Assembly: GCA_023052935.1 (NCBI GenBank)
Contig: CM041292.1
Location: forward strand, 40,942,139-41,006,138
Origin: Piezodorus guildinii
Taxonomy: Eukaryota > Arthropoda > Insecta > Hemiptera > Pentatomidae
DNA length: 64,000 nt
Direction of reading: 5' to 3'
This document shows positions 11,101 to 20,873 of this stretch, piece after piece; within the stretch, counting starts at the first letter, position 1, and the number at the start of each line of letters is the position of its first letter. The notes under the pieces were generated by a model. It ran no database searches. It saw only the letters and a list, made by a program, of their open reading frames with translations, and had not been told where the DNA came from. Made by a program: the position numbers and the translations under genes.

Positions 11101-11465
11101 ATATAAAGAGACAACAGAAAAAGAAAATAGATCCTAAATACGAAAAAGGAAAGTATGTTGATAAAAGATTTCAAAATAGAAATAAAGGTAGAAAGAAAAA
11201 ACTCCACCCTGATCAAGTCAAACGACCGAAAAAGGTCACTAAGAAAAAGAAATCAAATAATAATAATAATAAACCTAGTACAAGTCAAAAAAACCCAGAA
11301 ATAACTGATGAAGATATTGAGAATGTCATAAAAGAAATAGAAACGTCTAATGTTACAGGAGTCAGCCAAGATGACTTTGAGTTCGACGACGAATTGTTTC
11401 AAGTATCTTCTGATCGCAGCGCTTACGGTTCAGATACAGACCCTGCTAATACAAGATTTATCTGA
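8196..11465 (+). CDS. pol: Errantivirus pol: reverse transcriptase, RNase H, integrase
   Basis: One long open frame. RT blocks are clear in order: the PNSPYNSPVW/RMVIDYRKLN region (8480-8580), FHQIKVEE, FEFLRMPFGLSNAPATFQ, then VYMDDIIIF (about 8845-8870) with the catalytic Asp pair. RNase H follows (TTDASNFAIGAVL near 9290; TEKECLAI; SDHKPL). Integrase has a zinc-binding HHCC domain (HIAKTCH ... CDTCGKGK, 10290-10425) and a catalytic core with Asp at 10500 and Asp at 10659. At the exact D-35-E position (10767-10769) the codon is AAT, Asn, not Glu, and several neighbouring family residues also differ. The C-terminal tail is Lys/Asn-rich. The enzyme would copy the RNA genome and integrate it, but the integrase here is predicted inactive. 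The frame start is uncertain because of the break upstream. Confidence 0.88.
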   Translation, partial: KKGNHEIIKQIPQLIRTDHIPPQEKSNLIKLLSKYPSVFKTENDPLSATDLLEHKIKTKTEDPIYSKNYRYPHQFKENIKEEIKKMLESKIIRPSNSPYNSPVWIVPKKPDASGKRKIRMVIDYRKLNRETTPDKFPIPNIEDLLGKLGKATIFTAMDLCSGFHQIKVEESSIPKTAFSTDQGHFEFLRMPFGLSNAPATFQRAMNIIFSDSINVLVYMDDIIIFSENYKDHWKHLEETLKKLEKHNLKIQLDKTEFCKKELLFLGHIISERGIEPNPEKIKAVKDFKLPKNEKEIKSFLGLTGFYRKMIPNYAKIASPLTRCLRKDQKEIKPELYENAFEKLKQLVCSSPILQIPDFNQDFFLTTDASNFAIGAVLAQKKDGKELPVCFASRTLNKAEQNYSTTEKECLAIIWACNHFRPYLYGRKFFIYSDHKPLEYLRTCKTQNARLIRWKLLLEDFEYDIKYIEGKANKVADHLSRYPIEERKLKEPEFDIFHTENSPNNYSQEIVDLLQEMGIEETQEEANNENLEGINNDENIEENNNGEHQEIIQDDISSLATQHSTESSDNRILIVDDKSRPVNVEKNQIIIKKGHAKIQRETIFNNKQRTTIEFTWPYHEKDFEIEEKLLEILRPNITYGIYCSPISDSIESENNWYNALFNKVASLIREKFPTNRIKRYYKLLPDVKNTEDQKLLILDYHIAKTCHRGINETYLVLKTKFYWPNMKDHITKIINKCDTCGKGKYDRRPIKQKFKITPTPEKPFTDLMIDTLHMSNYYIYLIVDTFSKRIFSYYATSYNAIESMKVLKKYLAYFPKPQKISCDNGREFDNNLFKDFLNYLNIELHYTTPNHPNSLGLLNRASSSLLEILRLINIENKDDKEEDKLEQATTAYNNSLNQDLKMTPNEITFGITNETYNESPEIKEYLVHEYHRKMKQLFEITKKGIEQNKERKIGKLNENREDIEIPEDVYIKRQQKKKIDPKYEKGKYVDKRFQNRNKGRKKKLHPDQVKRPKKVTKKKKSNNNNNKPSTSQKNPEITDEDIENVIKEIETSNVTGVSQDDFEFDDELFQVSSDRSAYGSDTDPANTRFI

Positions 11466-11940
11466 CGGACCAGGAGCATCCATCGTACAAATTAATCCAT
11501 CTTTTATAATTGAAGATTGGTACACATTTTTACATTATAAGAATCTTACAAATTTAACAAGAGAAATTCAAACCCTTAAGATTAGCATTGACGTATTAAC
11601 AATTAGTAATGAATATAAAACTTTGCATAATATTATTGAACAAAAATATAACAAGATATTAGAAAAAATTAATCATATTGTAAATATAAATCGGAATAAC
11701 CGATCAAAAAGAGGTTTAATTAACGGACTAGGCAATGCTATTAGTTGGCTCACCGGCAATATGGACGCCGATGACAAAGAAAAGTATGATAATATTTTAA
11801 ATAAAATCGAGAGAAATATGTATCACATAGAGCATAATGAAAATGTTAGATTAGGATTAAATAAAGAATTAACATCTAAACTTAATAAAGAAATAATTGT
11901 TTTAAATAAATATAAGGATAGTATAGAAAAAAATAAATAA
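11350..11940 (+). pseudogene. env: Errantivirus env, N-terminal part (broken)
   Basis: Overlaps the end of pol by 116 bases in another frame, as expected for an env made from a spliced mRNA. It has a hydrophobic segment near residues 16-34 compatible with a signal peptide, N-glycosylation sequons, and a furin-type RSKRG site at about residues 118-122 followed by a glycine-rich hydrophobic stretch resembling the fusion peptide of insect errantivirus/baculovirus F-type envelopes. The frame ends at a TAA at 11938-11940, and the remainder is in a different frame from 11969, so the protein is split. Confidence 0.8.
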
Positions 11941-11968
11941 TTTTACAGATTTAGCTCTTACTAAGTTA

Positions 11969-12988
11969 ATGTATCATGATTTATTAGCCGTATTAGATTT
12001 AGTAGAAAATCAATTAAATGATATAGAATTTTCCTTAGAACAATGTAAATTAGGAATTAACCATCCAAGCATATTAACGACTAGAGAACTAGAACAATTA
12101 AACATACCGTTCGGAGAACCAATCACAGAAAATGTAGAATTAAACTGGTTACTTAGCTCCACATTTTGTTCCCTATCAGATACAGGATTAATTTATTATT
12201 TTATTAAAATCCCTTTGAAATCATTGCCAAAAACAACTTATTATGCTATGTCATATCCAGTTACAAGGAATAATAAAGTCATTACTCTAAAGATTAAAGA
12301 ACAACTAATCATTAGATTTAAAAATTCGTTTTACAATGGAAATTGTATTAAATTCAATAATCATCATTACTGTAAAGACATGATAGAGATTAAGGACAAA
12401 TGTATTTTAGAATTATGTAAGAATATAGAATTAAATGATTGTAAAGCTGTAGAAATAAGAACAAACCCTATAATCAAACTTATACCCACATTACACCAAT
12501 ATTTAACCTTTAATATTAGCAATGTAACAACTAGTGTAACAAACACACAAATGTATCATCTACCATCTACTAGCCTCCTTAATCTTAATGAAAAAGAGAA
12601 ATTTGTAAATATAAATGTACCACTTTCTTATGTTGACAATGTAAATATTCCTTTTATTTCCTATCATTCTGTTAATAATAAAACTATTGTATCAACAAAT
12701 TTTACTTTTGAGGAATTACAACAAATAGACTTAAGTAATATAGAAATAGAAGAATTAGAACCTTATGATATAACTGTATCCCAATTTATTTCTTATATAT
12801 TTTATGTAATATGTTTATATCTTTTATGCTATAATCTTTATCGTCAGTATTGTAAACTGGAATTACTGTGTTCTAATCCTTCAAATGATAATCCAAGTAC
12901 CCATCCTCAACCACCTGAATGTTTTGATGGCAGAGCCAGAGCTTGGTTTCAATATTTACAGAATAGACAAACCGTCCCAAATCCTTAA
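11969..12988 (+). pseudogene. env: Errantivirus env, C-terminal part
   Basis: Continues env after the break. It carries a Cys-rich ectodomain (cysteines clustered around 12340-12450), numerous N-glycosylation sequons, and one transmembrane segment (FISYIFYVICLYLLCYNLY, about 12786-12845), then a short cytoplasmic tail. The assigned start is only the first ATG in frame. Relatives have a single env frame of roughly the combined length. What caused the break near 11940-11968 cannot be resolved without another copy. Confidence 0.78.
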
Positions 12989-13017
12989 ATTTAGAGTTCA
13001 GTGGGCTTCACTCTCAT

Positions 13018-13028
13018 AAGGACGGAGG
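13018..13028 (+). promoter_or_regulatory. Polypurine tract
   Basis: AAGGACGGAGG immediately precedes the 3' LTR, the expected place of the plus-strand primer; one C interrupts the purines. Confidence 0.7.
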
Positions 13029-13325
13029 AGTCACGCCACCATGAGGCCATAGTGCACCTGCAGATCACACCATATTCCTTGAATCTTATTCAGCAGTCCT
13101 ATTAACCTTTATATACCCTGTCCCTTCTCCCAGGGATCACTCTCACTCTCTCTCTTCGAGTCCTCGCAGTAATTACGGTACGTAATCTATGTCGGATCTA
13201 GTATAGCCATATTGTTATTATCAAGATTGTCATTATTGTCTTTTAAAGTGTTATTATCGATATTTTGTAACTTTTGAATAAATAAAATATTTTTTTTTTC
13301 AATAACGAGTACGAACACCAAAATT
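13029..13325 (+). repeat. 3' LTR
   Basis: 297 bp, about one substitution from the 5' LTR. The DNA after it (cagtaatatacatgtatg) continues family 1. Confidence 0.93.
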
Positions 13326-13614
13326 CAGTAATATACATGTATGATATACCGTTGGAAAGCTAACGATTTTAGAAAAAATATTATCTCATACACAAGCTTT
13401 TAAAAGTTAATAGAGAGTGATGAAATAAACATAAAACTAACTGATTATTTTAGATAATAATATAATAGATTTTTTAATGAAACACATGTTTCCATAGAAC
13501 TTCAATTTAATTAATTTCTTAATAGGTTCACGTATTTTGATCTCTGTTTTTTAAAACTCTTTCATTGATTTTAAAAATGGAGGTAAGTGAAAGTCGTGTG
13601 TTGCCCGCACCAGA
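13326..13614 (+). repeat. Family 1 element, right part
   Basis: Resumes with 'cagtaatatacatg', the 'ccgttggaaagcta' landmark and 'gagagtgatgaaa', and ends GGAGGTAAGTGAAAGTCGTG followed by TTGCCCGCACCAGATTTTTT, the inverted image of the left end at 5185. Confidence 0.8.
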
Positions 13615-13625
13615 TTTTTTAATTC

Positions 13626-14275
13626 ATTAAGAGATGAAAATAAATTGCTAAAGAATTAATTAAATTGGATTTCTATAGAAACATGTGTTTTATTAAATAA
13701 TCTATTATATTATTATCTACAACAATCAGTTTGTTTTATCGGCTTTTCATCACTTTCCGTTAACTTTTACAATTTCGTATATAAGATAATCATTTTTCTA
13801 AAATCTATAGCTTTCCAACGGCATATTATACATCTATATTACTTTCTTGTGTTCAAAAACACAAAACATTGCATACAAAAATATGTTTGCACTTTTCTTC
13901 TTTAGCTGTCTTTTAAATTCGCTCAACTTGCATATTCCACCGTCATTTATCAATGCTAAAAAGTTGATATGCTTTTTTTTTTTTTTTTTAAGTCTACAAA
14001 ATTAAAGGTAATTTTGAGAATGAAAATATAGGCATTTAAGCCCTAACAGACTATTTCAATCAGAATGGAACTTACATTAAATTAAAGCACATTAAATTTT
14101 ACATCCATATAACGAGTTTAATCAAAATCGTTTGAGCCGTTTTTTAAAAATGTTGAAAAGTGGCTCTTTTGATTTTGATGAAAAAGTTGCTGTAACATTT
14201 CGGGCATATATTTGTCTTATATATGAAATTTAAGTTGTGTACGACTTTTTATTTCTGCGCTAGACTATTCCCAAG
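13626..14275 (-). repeat. Second family 1 copy, inverted and abutting the first
   Basis: Immediately after the first copy's right end the family starts again in reverse. Landmarks are 'gaaacatgtgttttattaaataat', 'tttccaacggcatat', then the core ('ggcatttaagccctaacagac', 'gagtttaatcaaaatcgttt'). The two copies lie right end to right end. The far end fades out near 14275. Confidence 0.7.
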
Positions 14276-15110
14276 GATGTGGATAATCTGAGGAATTTAG
14301 AGCATTTTCGAAAATTGTCTGAAAACTTAGTAACCAATTGACTATGACGCACTACTCATAATTGTACCCATTACTTCTTCGGAGTATAATGTCACGTTTT
14401 GCTTCAGATGATGGGTTCAGTTTATAGTGTGCCATTTTTATAGTCCAAGAGCTGGGGCCGAAAAATGCGTATTATTAGAAGAAAATTTTCAGGTTATTAA
14501 TGGACATTGAATAAGCATTTTCGTATAATGCATCGTTTCTGTAACATTTACCTTCATAAAGTTGAAATGAGGTAAATTCCTGTATTTAGGACCTAATGTA
14601 TTACATGGACAAAGATATATCGGTACCTATAAGACCTACAGCCACCTGTCACCTCTCATATTCAAGCTTATTAGACGCATGTTAATTTTTATTATTATGA
14701 GTAGTTTAGTCAAATTGGCGGTTTCTGTGATATCGGGCTGAACTCTATTAAAAGTCGATCAAGTCCTCTGTTTAAGATACAGTATTATATGGACAAAGAT
14801 AACTCGGTACCTATAAGACCTACAGACGTCTATCAGGTCTGAAATTAAAGCTAATTTATATCATAATGTTTGTTTTCGTATAATGCTTGGTTTCTGTAAT
14901 ATTTACCTTAAGAACGTTAAAGTTAGATCAATTTTCGTAGTTTTCATCAAATTCCATGTCCATTCAGTAAAAACTCTATCTTCTCTATCGTATTCCATAT
15001 TCGTCACTTTATATTACCTTTTACAACTTTGGGTATTAGATAATTTTTTTTTTCCGTTCTGGATAATCTTTTTTTTTCCGTTCTAGATAACATTTTTTTC
15101 CGTTCCGAGG
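14276..15110. other. Non-coding DNA with internal duplications
   Basis: No gene. A 40-bp segment ('tggacaaagatatatcggta...aagacctacag') at 14604-14642 recurs at 14792-14826, and a segment around 14518 ('tttcgtataatgcatcg') recurs near 14874, so the stretch contains diverged tandem duplications. Confidence 0.5.
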
Positions 15111-15114
15111 TTCC

Positions 15115-15500
15115 GTACACAAATACAGAAACAATTAGTATGGAGATAAGTACCAATGATTCAAACTATATTTTTAATTGAAATGCAAATTATCCAGGAC
15201 GAGAAAGTGATGATCGAATATTTTGAAGAATTTTCAAATTTTATTTTTGTTTTAGTTCTGATTACAAATTTCGATACTATTTTCATTTAACTGCGCGTGT
15301 ACAGTTTATCAATTGTCTGGAGATCGGCCTTGGCAGACGATTGATCTTTAGTTTAATGTATGCCACAAATATTCGACCGGTTACAGCTCGATGGTTTGCT
15401 TTTCAAACTAAAAATACACTTGCCGGTCGTTATGGCTCACAATGTTCAACTTGCTACAAGGTGGGACCAGAGTTGTACAAGGAAGCACTAAATATCCTAT
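15115..15500 (+). other. Gene-like segment, inverted homologue of 17690-18110
   Basis: Aligns with the reverse complement of 17690-18110 over about 380 bases. The aligned part includes 'gaaatgcaaattatc', 'catttaactgc', 'ggagatcgg', 'acaatgttcaa' and 'ccagagttgta'. The frame reading FHLTARVQFINCLEIGLG is open here (and ATNIRPV farther on), and its homologue is open in the same frame. A TTTTAG acceptor-like and an AG|GTGRG donor-like site bracket it in both copies. I do not recognise a family; it could be a duplicated exon or arms of an unknown element. Confidence 0.45.
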
Positions 15501-15556
15501 TCTCAACATTTTATTCGCCGCGCGTGTTCCTATCCGTCGCTCCTTTCCTTGATTGA

Positions 15557-16075
15557 ACAGGAGTATAATCAATCATTGGAGTATCAAAGTTAATACGCTC
15601 ATACCAGACTCAATATGTTATGATCCGTTATAAAAACTACATATCAACATAAAAATATAATATAAAAACTTAATCTATAAATTTGTAGTTATTTCAACAG
15701 TGTTTAGAAAAAGATATATTTTAGTTTTTCAAATAACCTGGTTCCCCTTTTACGATTTTCAATCTATTTGGACCCCTAACGAAAATCCTGCATACGCTAT
15801 TGATTTAAATGCTTAATGGATATGAACTCATAGTATACCAATGAATGACGATCACTATAAAAAACAAGTTCTGATAGGGCTGGCTATAACAGAAGACGTC
15901 GTAAGCGCTTTGAATAACCTAAAACCTAAAGGAGATCAAAATTATCATTAAAATTACCAAATGTGGATCTTATAAACATTAGATAAAGATACCGAAGAGG
16001 ATGTCTCTATCCTAAATACTTAAGAGACCATGAACTTATTCCACTAGACTTGTATCCTAATCATCCAAAAGTGTA
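15557..16075. other. AT-rich stretch left of mariner
   Basis: Nothing recognisable on either strand. Confidence 0.4.
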
Positions 16076-16077
16076 TA

Positions 16078-16976
16078 TTGGGTTGATGCAAAATTAATGC
16101 AGGTTTTTAGTAGGTATTGTAAATACGCCATATCTTTACTTTAACCATATATATTTAATCAAAATAATTTCCATCTGAATCAATGCACTTTTGCCAACGT
16201 TCAACAAGCTTTCTTATTCCACCAGAAAAAAAATCCGAATCCCTGGACTCAATGAAATCACGAAAAGAATTTTCAATGTCGTCCTGGTTTTGAAAATTTT
16301 TCTCCCTCAAAAAGTTGTCCAGATGCCTGAAAAAGTGGAAGTCTGTAGGAGAGAGGTCAGGTGAATAAGGCGGATGTTGGTGAACTTCGTAGCCCAACTC
16401 GTGCAGTCGTCGAAGCGTTGGTTGTGCAACGTGTGGTCTGGCGTTATCGTGGAGCAGGATCGGCCCCTTCCGATTCATCAATGCTGGGCAAAGACGTTGC
16501 AATTTTTGAGTTCCGAGTTCCGCCGCCATTTCTCGTGTGGTTTTGGTTGGGTCTTCTTCCACTTTTGACCTCAGCTGGTCGTTGTCCAGAACAAGATGAC
16601 GGCCCCGACCTTCCTTGTCTTCGGGGTCGAAATCTCCTCTGCGAAACTTCTGGAACCAACGCTGCACCGTGCACTCATTAATAGCCCCCTGACCCCACAC
16701 TTCATTAATATTACGAGCCGTTTGCGCAGCGCTGCGCCCTAATTTAAATTCGTAAAAATAAATTTGACGAAAATCGCACTTTGACATTTTCGATTCAAGA
16801 CCTTTGAACACACTGAACAAAACGATTTTACTAAACAAATTCATGGTGAAAGAGAGGGTATTAGATAAGGTTTGTTTTGGTATAATAATGATCAATGTTA
16901 GGATTAGCTTTGTTTACACAATTGGAATTAAGATATTGCAATAGAGGAAACCTGCATTAATTTTGCATCAACCCAA
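16078..16976 (-). mobile_element. Internally deleted mariner element (899 bp)
   Basis: Perfect 29-bp terminal inverted repeats (TTGGGTTGATGCAAAATTAA... at 16078-16106 and its complement at 16948-16976) are flanked by TA duplications at 16076-16077 and 16977-16978. It is shorter than a full-length mariner (about 1.3 kb) because part of the transposase gene is missing. The perfect ends suggest a fairly young copy mobilised in trans. Confidence 0.93.
16155..16787 (-). pseudogene. Mariner transposase with internal deletion
   Basis: An uninterrupted 210-codon frame starting MSKCDFRQIYFYEFKLGRSA; an upstream in-frame ATG at 16895 adds a non-homologous extension. Residues 1-95 are the paired-like helix-turn-helix DNA-binding region (ECTVQRWFQKFRRGD, then the REMAAELG linker). 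At residue ~95 the protein jumps directly to KLQRLCPALMNRKGPILLHDN, so roughly 135 residues, including the first catalytic Asp motif, are missing compared with ~345-residue relatives. The second (HDNARPH) and third (YSPDLSPTD) DD34D motifs remain, and it ends RWQKCIDSDGNYFD. It resembles cecropia-type mariners. It is still open in frame, so it could be expressed as a DNA-binding but catalytically dead protein. Confidence 0.88.
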
Positions 16977-16978
16977 TA

Positions 16979-17689
16979 CTTTAATTCTAGTAAAATAAGT
17001 AATAAACTAAGTCCAAAAGCAATGAAAACTTAGGCCATTGTTATTGCTCCCCATTCTCGTTTTACATCCAATGCCACCTGTCCTAGTCCAACCTTTAATT
17101 CCCATGTCAAATATCAAGAAAATACCGTTGACAAAACCATGTACTAGAAAGCCCATAATTCCCGAATTGTTTAAGTCGAATTAGTAACCTTAAATTATTC
17201 TACTATTCTTACACTACCCTCCAGTAAGCTTTCCATATTCTCATTTCTTTTCTTCGACTTTGATAGTAGCCTGTTATCTATATTTGGTGACAGCTTGAAA
17301 CAGATCAACTCAAAACAGAACTGTTTGGTAAGATTGTCTTCGGCACCCCATGACCCATTTCTTAGGCAAATTAAAACGACTCTTCCCCTTACACACAGAC
17401 ATTTCCTCAGATCATACCTTTACTTTTATTGTTTATTCCATGGTACTAAAACTTTGTTTCGCTTCTTCCTTACTCTTCTTTAAATCTCTCCTTCTAACCT
17501 CTTTAAAAATGTACACTGATTGTGAAATTTAAAGAACAATATTTTGAATAAAAAAAAATTATTGTTACTAAAAGTTCAGCTTTGTGAATTAATTTATCTA
17601 ATAGATTTCCTCTATAGAGAATTTCTTTGTATTTGATTATTTAATTAGTGCAAACATTTTCTCTTTTCAGCTTAAATGAATGCTTCCTT
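16979..17689. other. Unassigned DNA right of mariner
   Basis: No supported feature. Short open frames at 17295-17532 overlap each other and have no family look. Confidence 0.4.
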
Positions 17690-18110
17690 TTACAACTCTG
17701 GCCTCACCTGGTAGCAAATTGAACATTGTATGCCAGAATGACTGATGAAGGAACCATTAGAGTGGAAAGACATGGGCAGGTGAAGTTTTAGTTAGAAAAG
17801 CAAGCCATAGTGCTATGACTGGTCGGAAATTTGTGCTATACATTAAAGTAGAGATCAATCCTGTGCCAAGACCGATCTCCAAACAATTTATAAACTGTAC
17901 AGGTGCAGTTAAATGAAAATATGTAGCATTGAAATTCTTATTCAGAACTAAAAACACCAACATAAAATTTGAAAATACTCCAAAATATTTGATCATCGCT
18001 TTCTTGTCCTAGATAATTTGCATTTCAATAAAAAATGTAGCTTGAATTTTGTTTGAATCATAGGAACTTATCTCATTATTACTTGTTTCTGTATATGTGT
18101 AGAGAACCAA
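17690..18110 (-). other. Gene-like segment, inverted homologue of 15115-15500
   Basis: The minus strand reads an open 79-codon frame (MIKYFGVFSNFMLVFLVLNK, then a hydrophobic LTAPVQFINCLEIGLG region). The homologue keeps the same frame open. An acceptor-like TTTTTAG at about 17943 and a donor-like CCAG|GTGAGG near 17710 would define an exon. The opposite strand is also open over part of it, so the true coding strand is not certain. Identity unknown. Confidence 0.45.
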
Positions 18111-18710
18111 GGACAAACCTCAACAAATTCCTAAGTTCATATAATAATCACCAGATTCTACTGAGCCTCAAAAACTTAATTTATGCTATGCATTAGTCTC
18201 AAAATTGAGGGTTTACTATGAATATGTATTCATACAGACAAACATTTACTAACTTATCAAATAATTTATTAACAATTTCAGGGAAACTATTGATAAAAAT
18301 AAATAATTAAGGACTGTTTCTTATAATATTAAAATATTCTAAGACAAGTAGCAGTGGCTATGAGATGTGAAAAATGTTCTAGCAAGGAATAAGTCTTGAA
18401 AATGGGGAAACAACCCCGAAACGTCGACTTGAATAAAAAAATGTTAAAGGACTAAAGAAATAAAAGGTTTAGATGATGAATGGAAGGTATTATGTGCTTT
18501 TTTAAAAGTTCCAATTAAGAAAACTTCCAAAAAAATTAAAAAAGAAAAGTAAAATATTCTTTTGATTGTTCATGAACATTACATCGAATGATAATAGAAT
18601 ACAATTGCATCGAAAAACGTTTATTGTATTAATTTCAAATAGAAATAGCTAAAATTAAAATCATAAATGATACGAAACAATACCATGTATATATGTATGG
18701 AAGTATATAC

Positions 18711-18754
<44 letters not shown>

Positions 18755-18798
18755 CTTTTTTTTATTATTATTTATATTATAATATATGGATATTTATT
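18111..18798. other. Stretch with GAAACGTCGAC hairpin and (AT)n
   Basis: At 18399-18426 a GGGG-AAACAA-CCCC stem is followed by GAAACGTCGAC and an A-rich tail, a combination seen around hammerhead-type ribozyme cores and in tails of some retroelements. The CUGAUGA half is not intact. A pure (AT)n run occupies about 18715-18752. This lies just 3' of the TMEM53-like stop codon and may include its 3' UTR. Confidence 0.4.
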
Positions 18799-18945
18799 TC
18801 ATATTTTAGATTTAGTTGTATTTGGTACAGGTAAATTATTGAGACCAATAAATTCCAAGAATGAATTTAAATGTTCCATGTATTCTTCTTGATGATAATG
18901 ATAATGGCCAACATGTCGAGATTTGTCCCAACACTTTAGGAAAGC
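18799..18945 (-). CDS. TMEM53/DUF829-like gene, last coding exon
   Basis: Begins after acceptor TTTCAG (rc of 18946-18951) with codons AFLKCWDKSRHVGHYHYHQE and ends at TGA (18799-18801), 48 residues. KSRHVGHY...EY is the conserved end of the DUF829 family and contains the His of the alpha/beta-hydrolase-like fold. It is in phase 0 and joins to a site near 20874 in exon 3. Confidence 0.8.
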   Translation of the reverse strand, partial: AFLKCWDKSRHVGHYHYHQEEYMEHLNSFLEFIGLNNLPVPNTTKSKI

Positions 18946-19016
18946 CTGAAAGATATGAAAAACAATTATTAAATTAATATAATTTGAAAGAAACTGGTAT
19001 AAAACAATCTATAAAG

Positions 19017-19063
<47 letters not shown>

Positions 19064-19559
19064 TTTTTTTTTTTTTTTTTTTTTTTTTTGCAAGTAGAAT
19101 TTTAATCATACAGAGCAGTTAGTAGATTTTTTATTTAATAATAAAGCATCCCTAATATTTAATTGAGTGTTTTCTACAGCAGACATATCTATAGAAGATG
19201 AGAGATTATAAAGAGATTTAAATAATGCTACTACTTTATTTACCTCTCCCATTTAGTAAGTAGAGTCTTTGGTCATTCTTCCCTGTTTTTTTGGGAACAA
19301 GGACTTGATTTATTGCAGGTATGACATGTTTGAGATCATCTTGCCTTCAGATATATAGTCCAACATAGACCCTTATGACTGCATTGCTAAATAGGCAATA
19401 TCATTTTTCTATCATATCAGTGTTTTGTTATAATGGTTACTTTTTTGCTTGTTGGTCATTAATTTGTTATTTTTTTATTAATCATTATTTGTAATCTAAG
19501 TATTACTTATGACATAAAATACCAATGGGGCCACTCATCTCTGAATTCATAATTCAAAT

Positions 19560-19740
19560 TAATTAGGGGCTGGATAATTGTTTATTTTGTTATTTAAGCT
19601 GTGGGATGACTTTGAGTCCCATCAAGCCTCTATAAAGTAGAAACCTGAAAATTGGAGGAAAACCTGGCGGCTGGTAGTGATGTTGGCATAGTTACCTGCT
19701 TGTCGCAACCCTTATCTCGGAACAGTATGGATCTCAACTA
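19560..19740 (+). repeat. Degraded SINE body fragment (family S1) in intron
   Basis: 'tgttatttaagctg', 'ggaaaacctggcggctgg' and neighbouring words match the internal part of the tRNA-derived SINEs at 22076 and 32117. The tRNA-like head is missing. Confidence 0.55.
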
Positions 19741-20329
19741 TTTATCGATTCGTATATAAGCTTCTTGGCCATCACAAATCCTCGACATTCGTCCTCGCTT
19801 TTATTCTAGTAATATTTCTTCTTTGTGACAAACTGTTCTTTATCAAGAATGTTAGCATCATTTGCAGGAGTGTAAACTGGTATTATTGTAAATTATTGCC
19901 AATATCAATATTAATTATTCGTATCTATGAGTTCATGAGACATCACATGTCTATACAGTTAACATTTCAACTTTATTACTACATTTTTTACCACTATTTC
20001 CAAAAAGAACTCCTCTGTACAACCAAGTTTTGCTTGGTTGTACTATTCTTAGTACTTAGTACTATTCTCTCTCTCTGGATCCTATCTTCTTCATTGTATT
20101 AATTCCTAGAATGTCTGACCAACCTTTGAAAGTTTTTATATTCCAGCATCCCACTTTTATGTCCTCTACTATACAAGGTAATTTCATTAATATATATAAA
20201 AATTCAAGGCTGTTTGCTGAAATATTCTTAATCCAATGTACAATCTCGTGAGTTTAGCCCAAATAGAAGACTGGACACCTTAACTTGTGTCTTCCAATTG
20301 ATGTCACCCTGAGTTGAATCCTGCATTTT

Positions 20330-20612
20330 TGTTTATTCATTAAACGTCACTTTATGCTGGCTAAGCGGACTATGCGTCAGTGAGAGACCTAAATTTTGCC
20401 TATCTAGGTTTAATTAAGATGGGCATCTTCAACGATTTACTGACATCACACAGGCTTGGGGTCCTCCTTTTTACATCCCTTCAAAGGACGGCAGAAACTA
20501 AGGATTTTTTACATCCTTAAAAAAATCCTAGCACCACCTTCTAGATTTAAACCCGCGACCTTGGCATAGAAAGCTATTATGCCAGCCACTGCACTACAAG
20601 TGAACTCCTTGT
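20330..20612 (-). repeat. tRNA-derived SINE (family S2), minus strand
   Basis: On the minus strand TAGTGCAGTGG (an exact A-box TRGYNNARNGG) is followed about 40 bases later by GCGGGTTTAAATC, a slightly decayed B box. Together these are a Pol III internal promoter. The body downstream contains GGATTTTTTTAAGGATGTAA. Located in the TMEM53-like intron 3. The 3' boundary is uncertain. Confidence 0.55.
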
Positions 20613-20873
20613 ATGTAATCTTATGTCTTAATAAGTGTTTGGGTGGTGCCCAGGAGTTCATTAATTGCTTCTGATTCGTCTTTAAACTATTTTCTGTTGA
20701 ACTTGTAATATTAGAAAACATATGAAATTTATAAAGCATACTCTACATAACAACAGACTTTGTAATTTTTTAGCCTGATTGTTAAACATTAAATGATAAT
20801 CATTACTGGTTATCATTACTATCATACATTATTTAAAATATAATTATTTTTACAAAATTGTGGAATCAACTAC

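Larger units (their letters stand above)
5832..13325 (+). mobile_element. Endogenous errantivirus (gypsy-type LTR retrotransposon with env)
   Basis: A 7.5-kb proviral copy with the order LTR, tRNA-Lys-type primer site, gag, pol (protease, reverse transcriptase, RNase H, integrase), env, polypurine tract, LTR. The two LTRs are both 297 bp and I find one difference (a T/C at the GTAGT/GCAGT position), so insertion was recent. Even so, pol and env are each frame-broken and integrase has a substituted catalytic residue, so this copy looks inactive. The env-bearing layout places it with insect Errantiviridae-type Ty3/gypsy elements. It sits inside family 1; comparison with the uninterrupted copies at 40740 and 46210 shows the target was near 'cataagaacagtaatat', with a short duplication that includes CAG. 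Confidence 0.93.

Noticed and set aside
16361..16681. Open frames on the plus strand opposite the mariner transposase
   Set aside because: They mirror a clearly conserved minus-strand transposase; no independent family resemblance.
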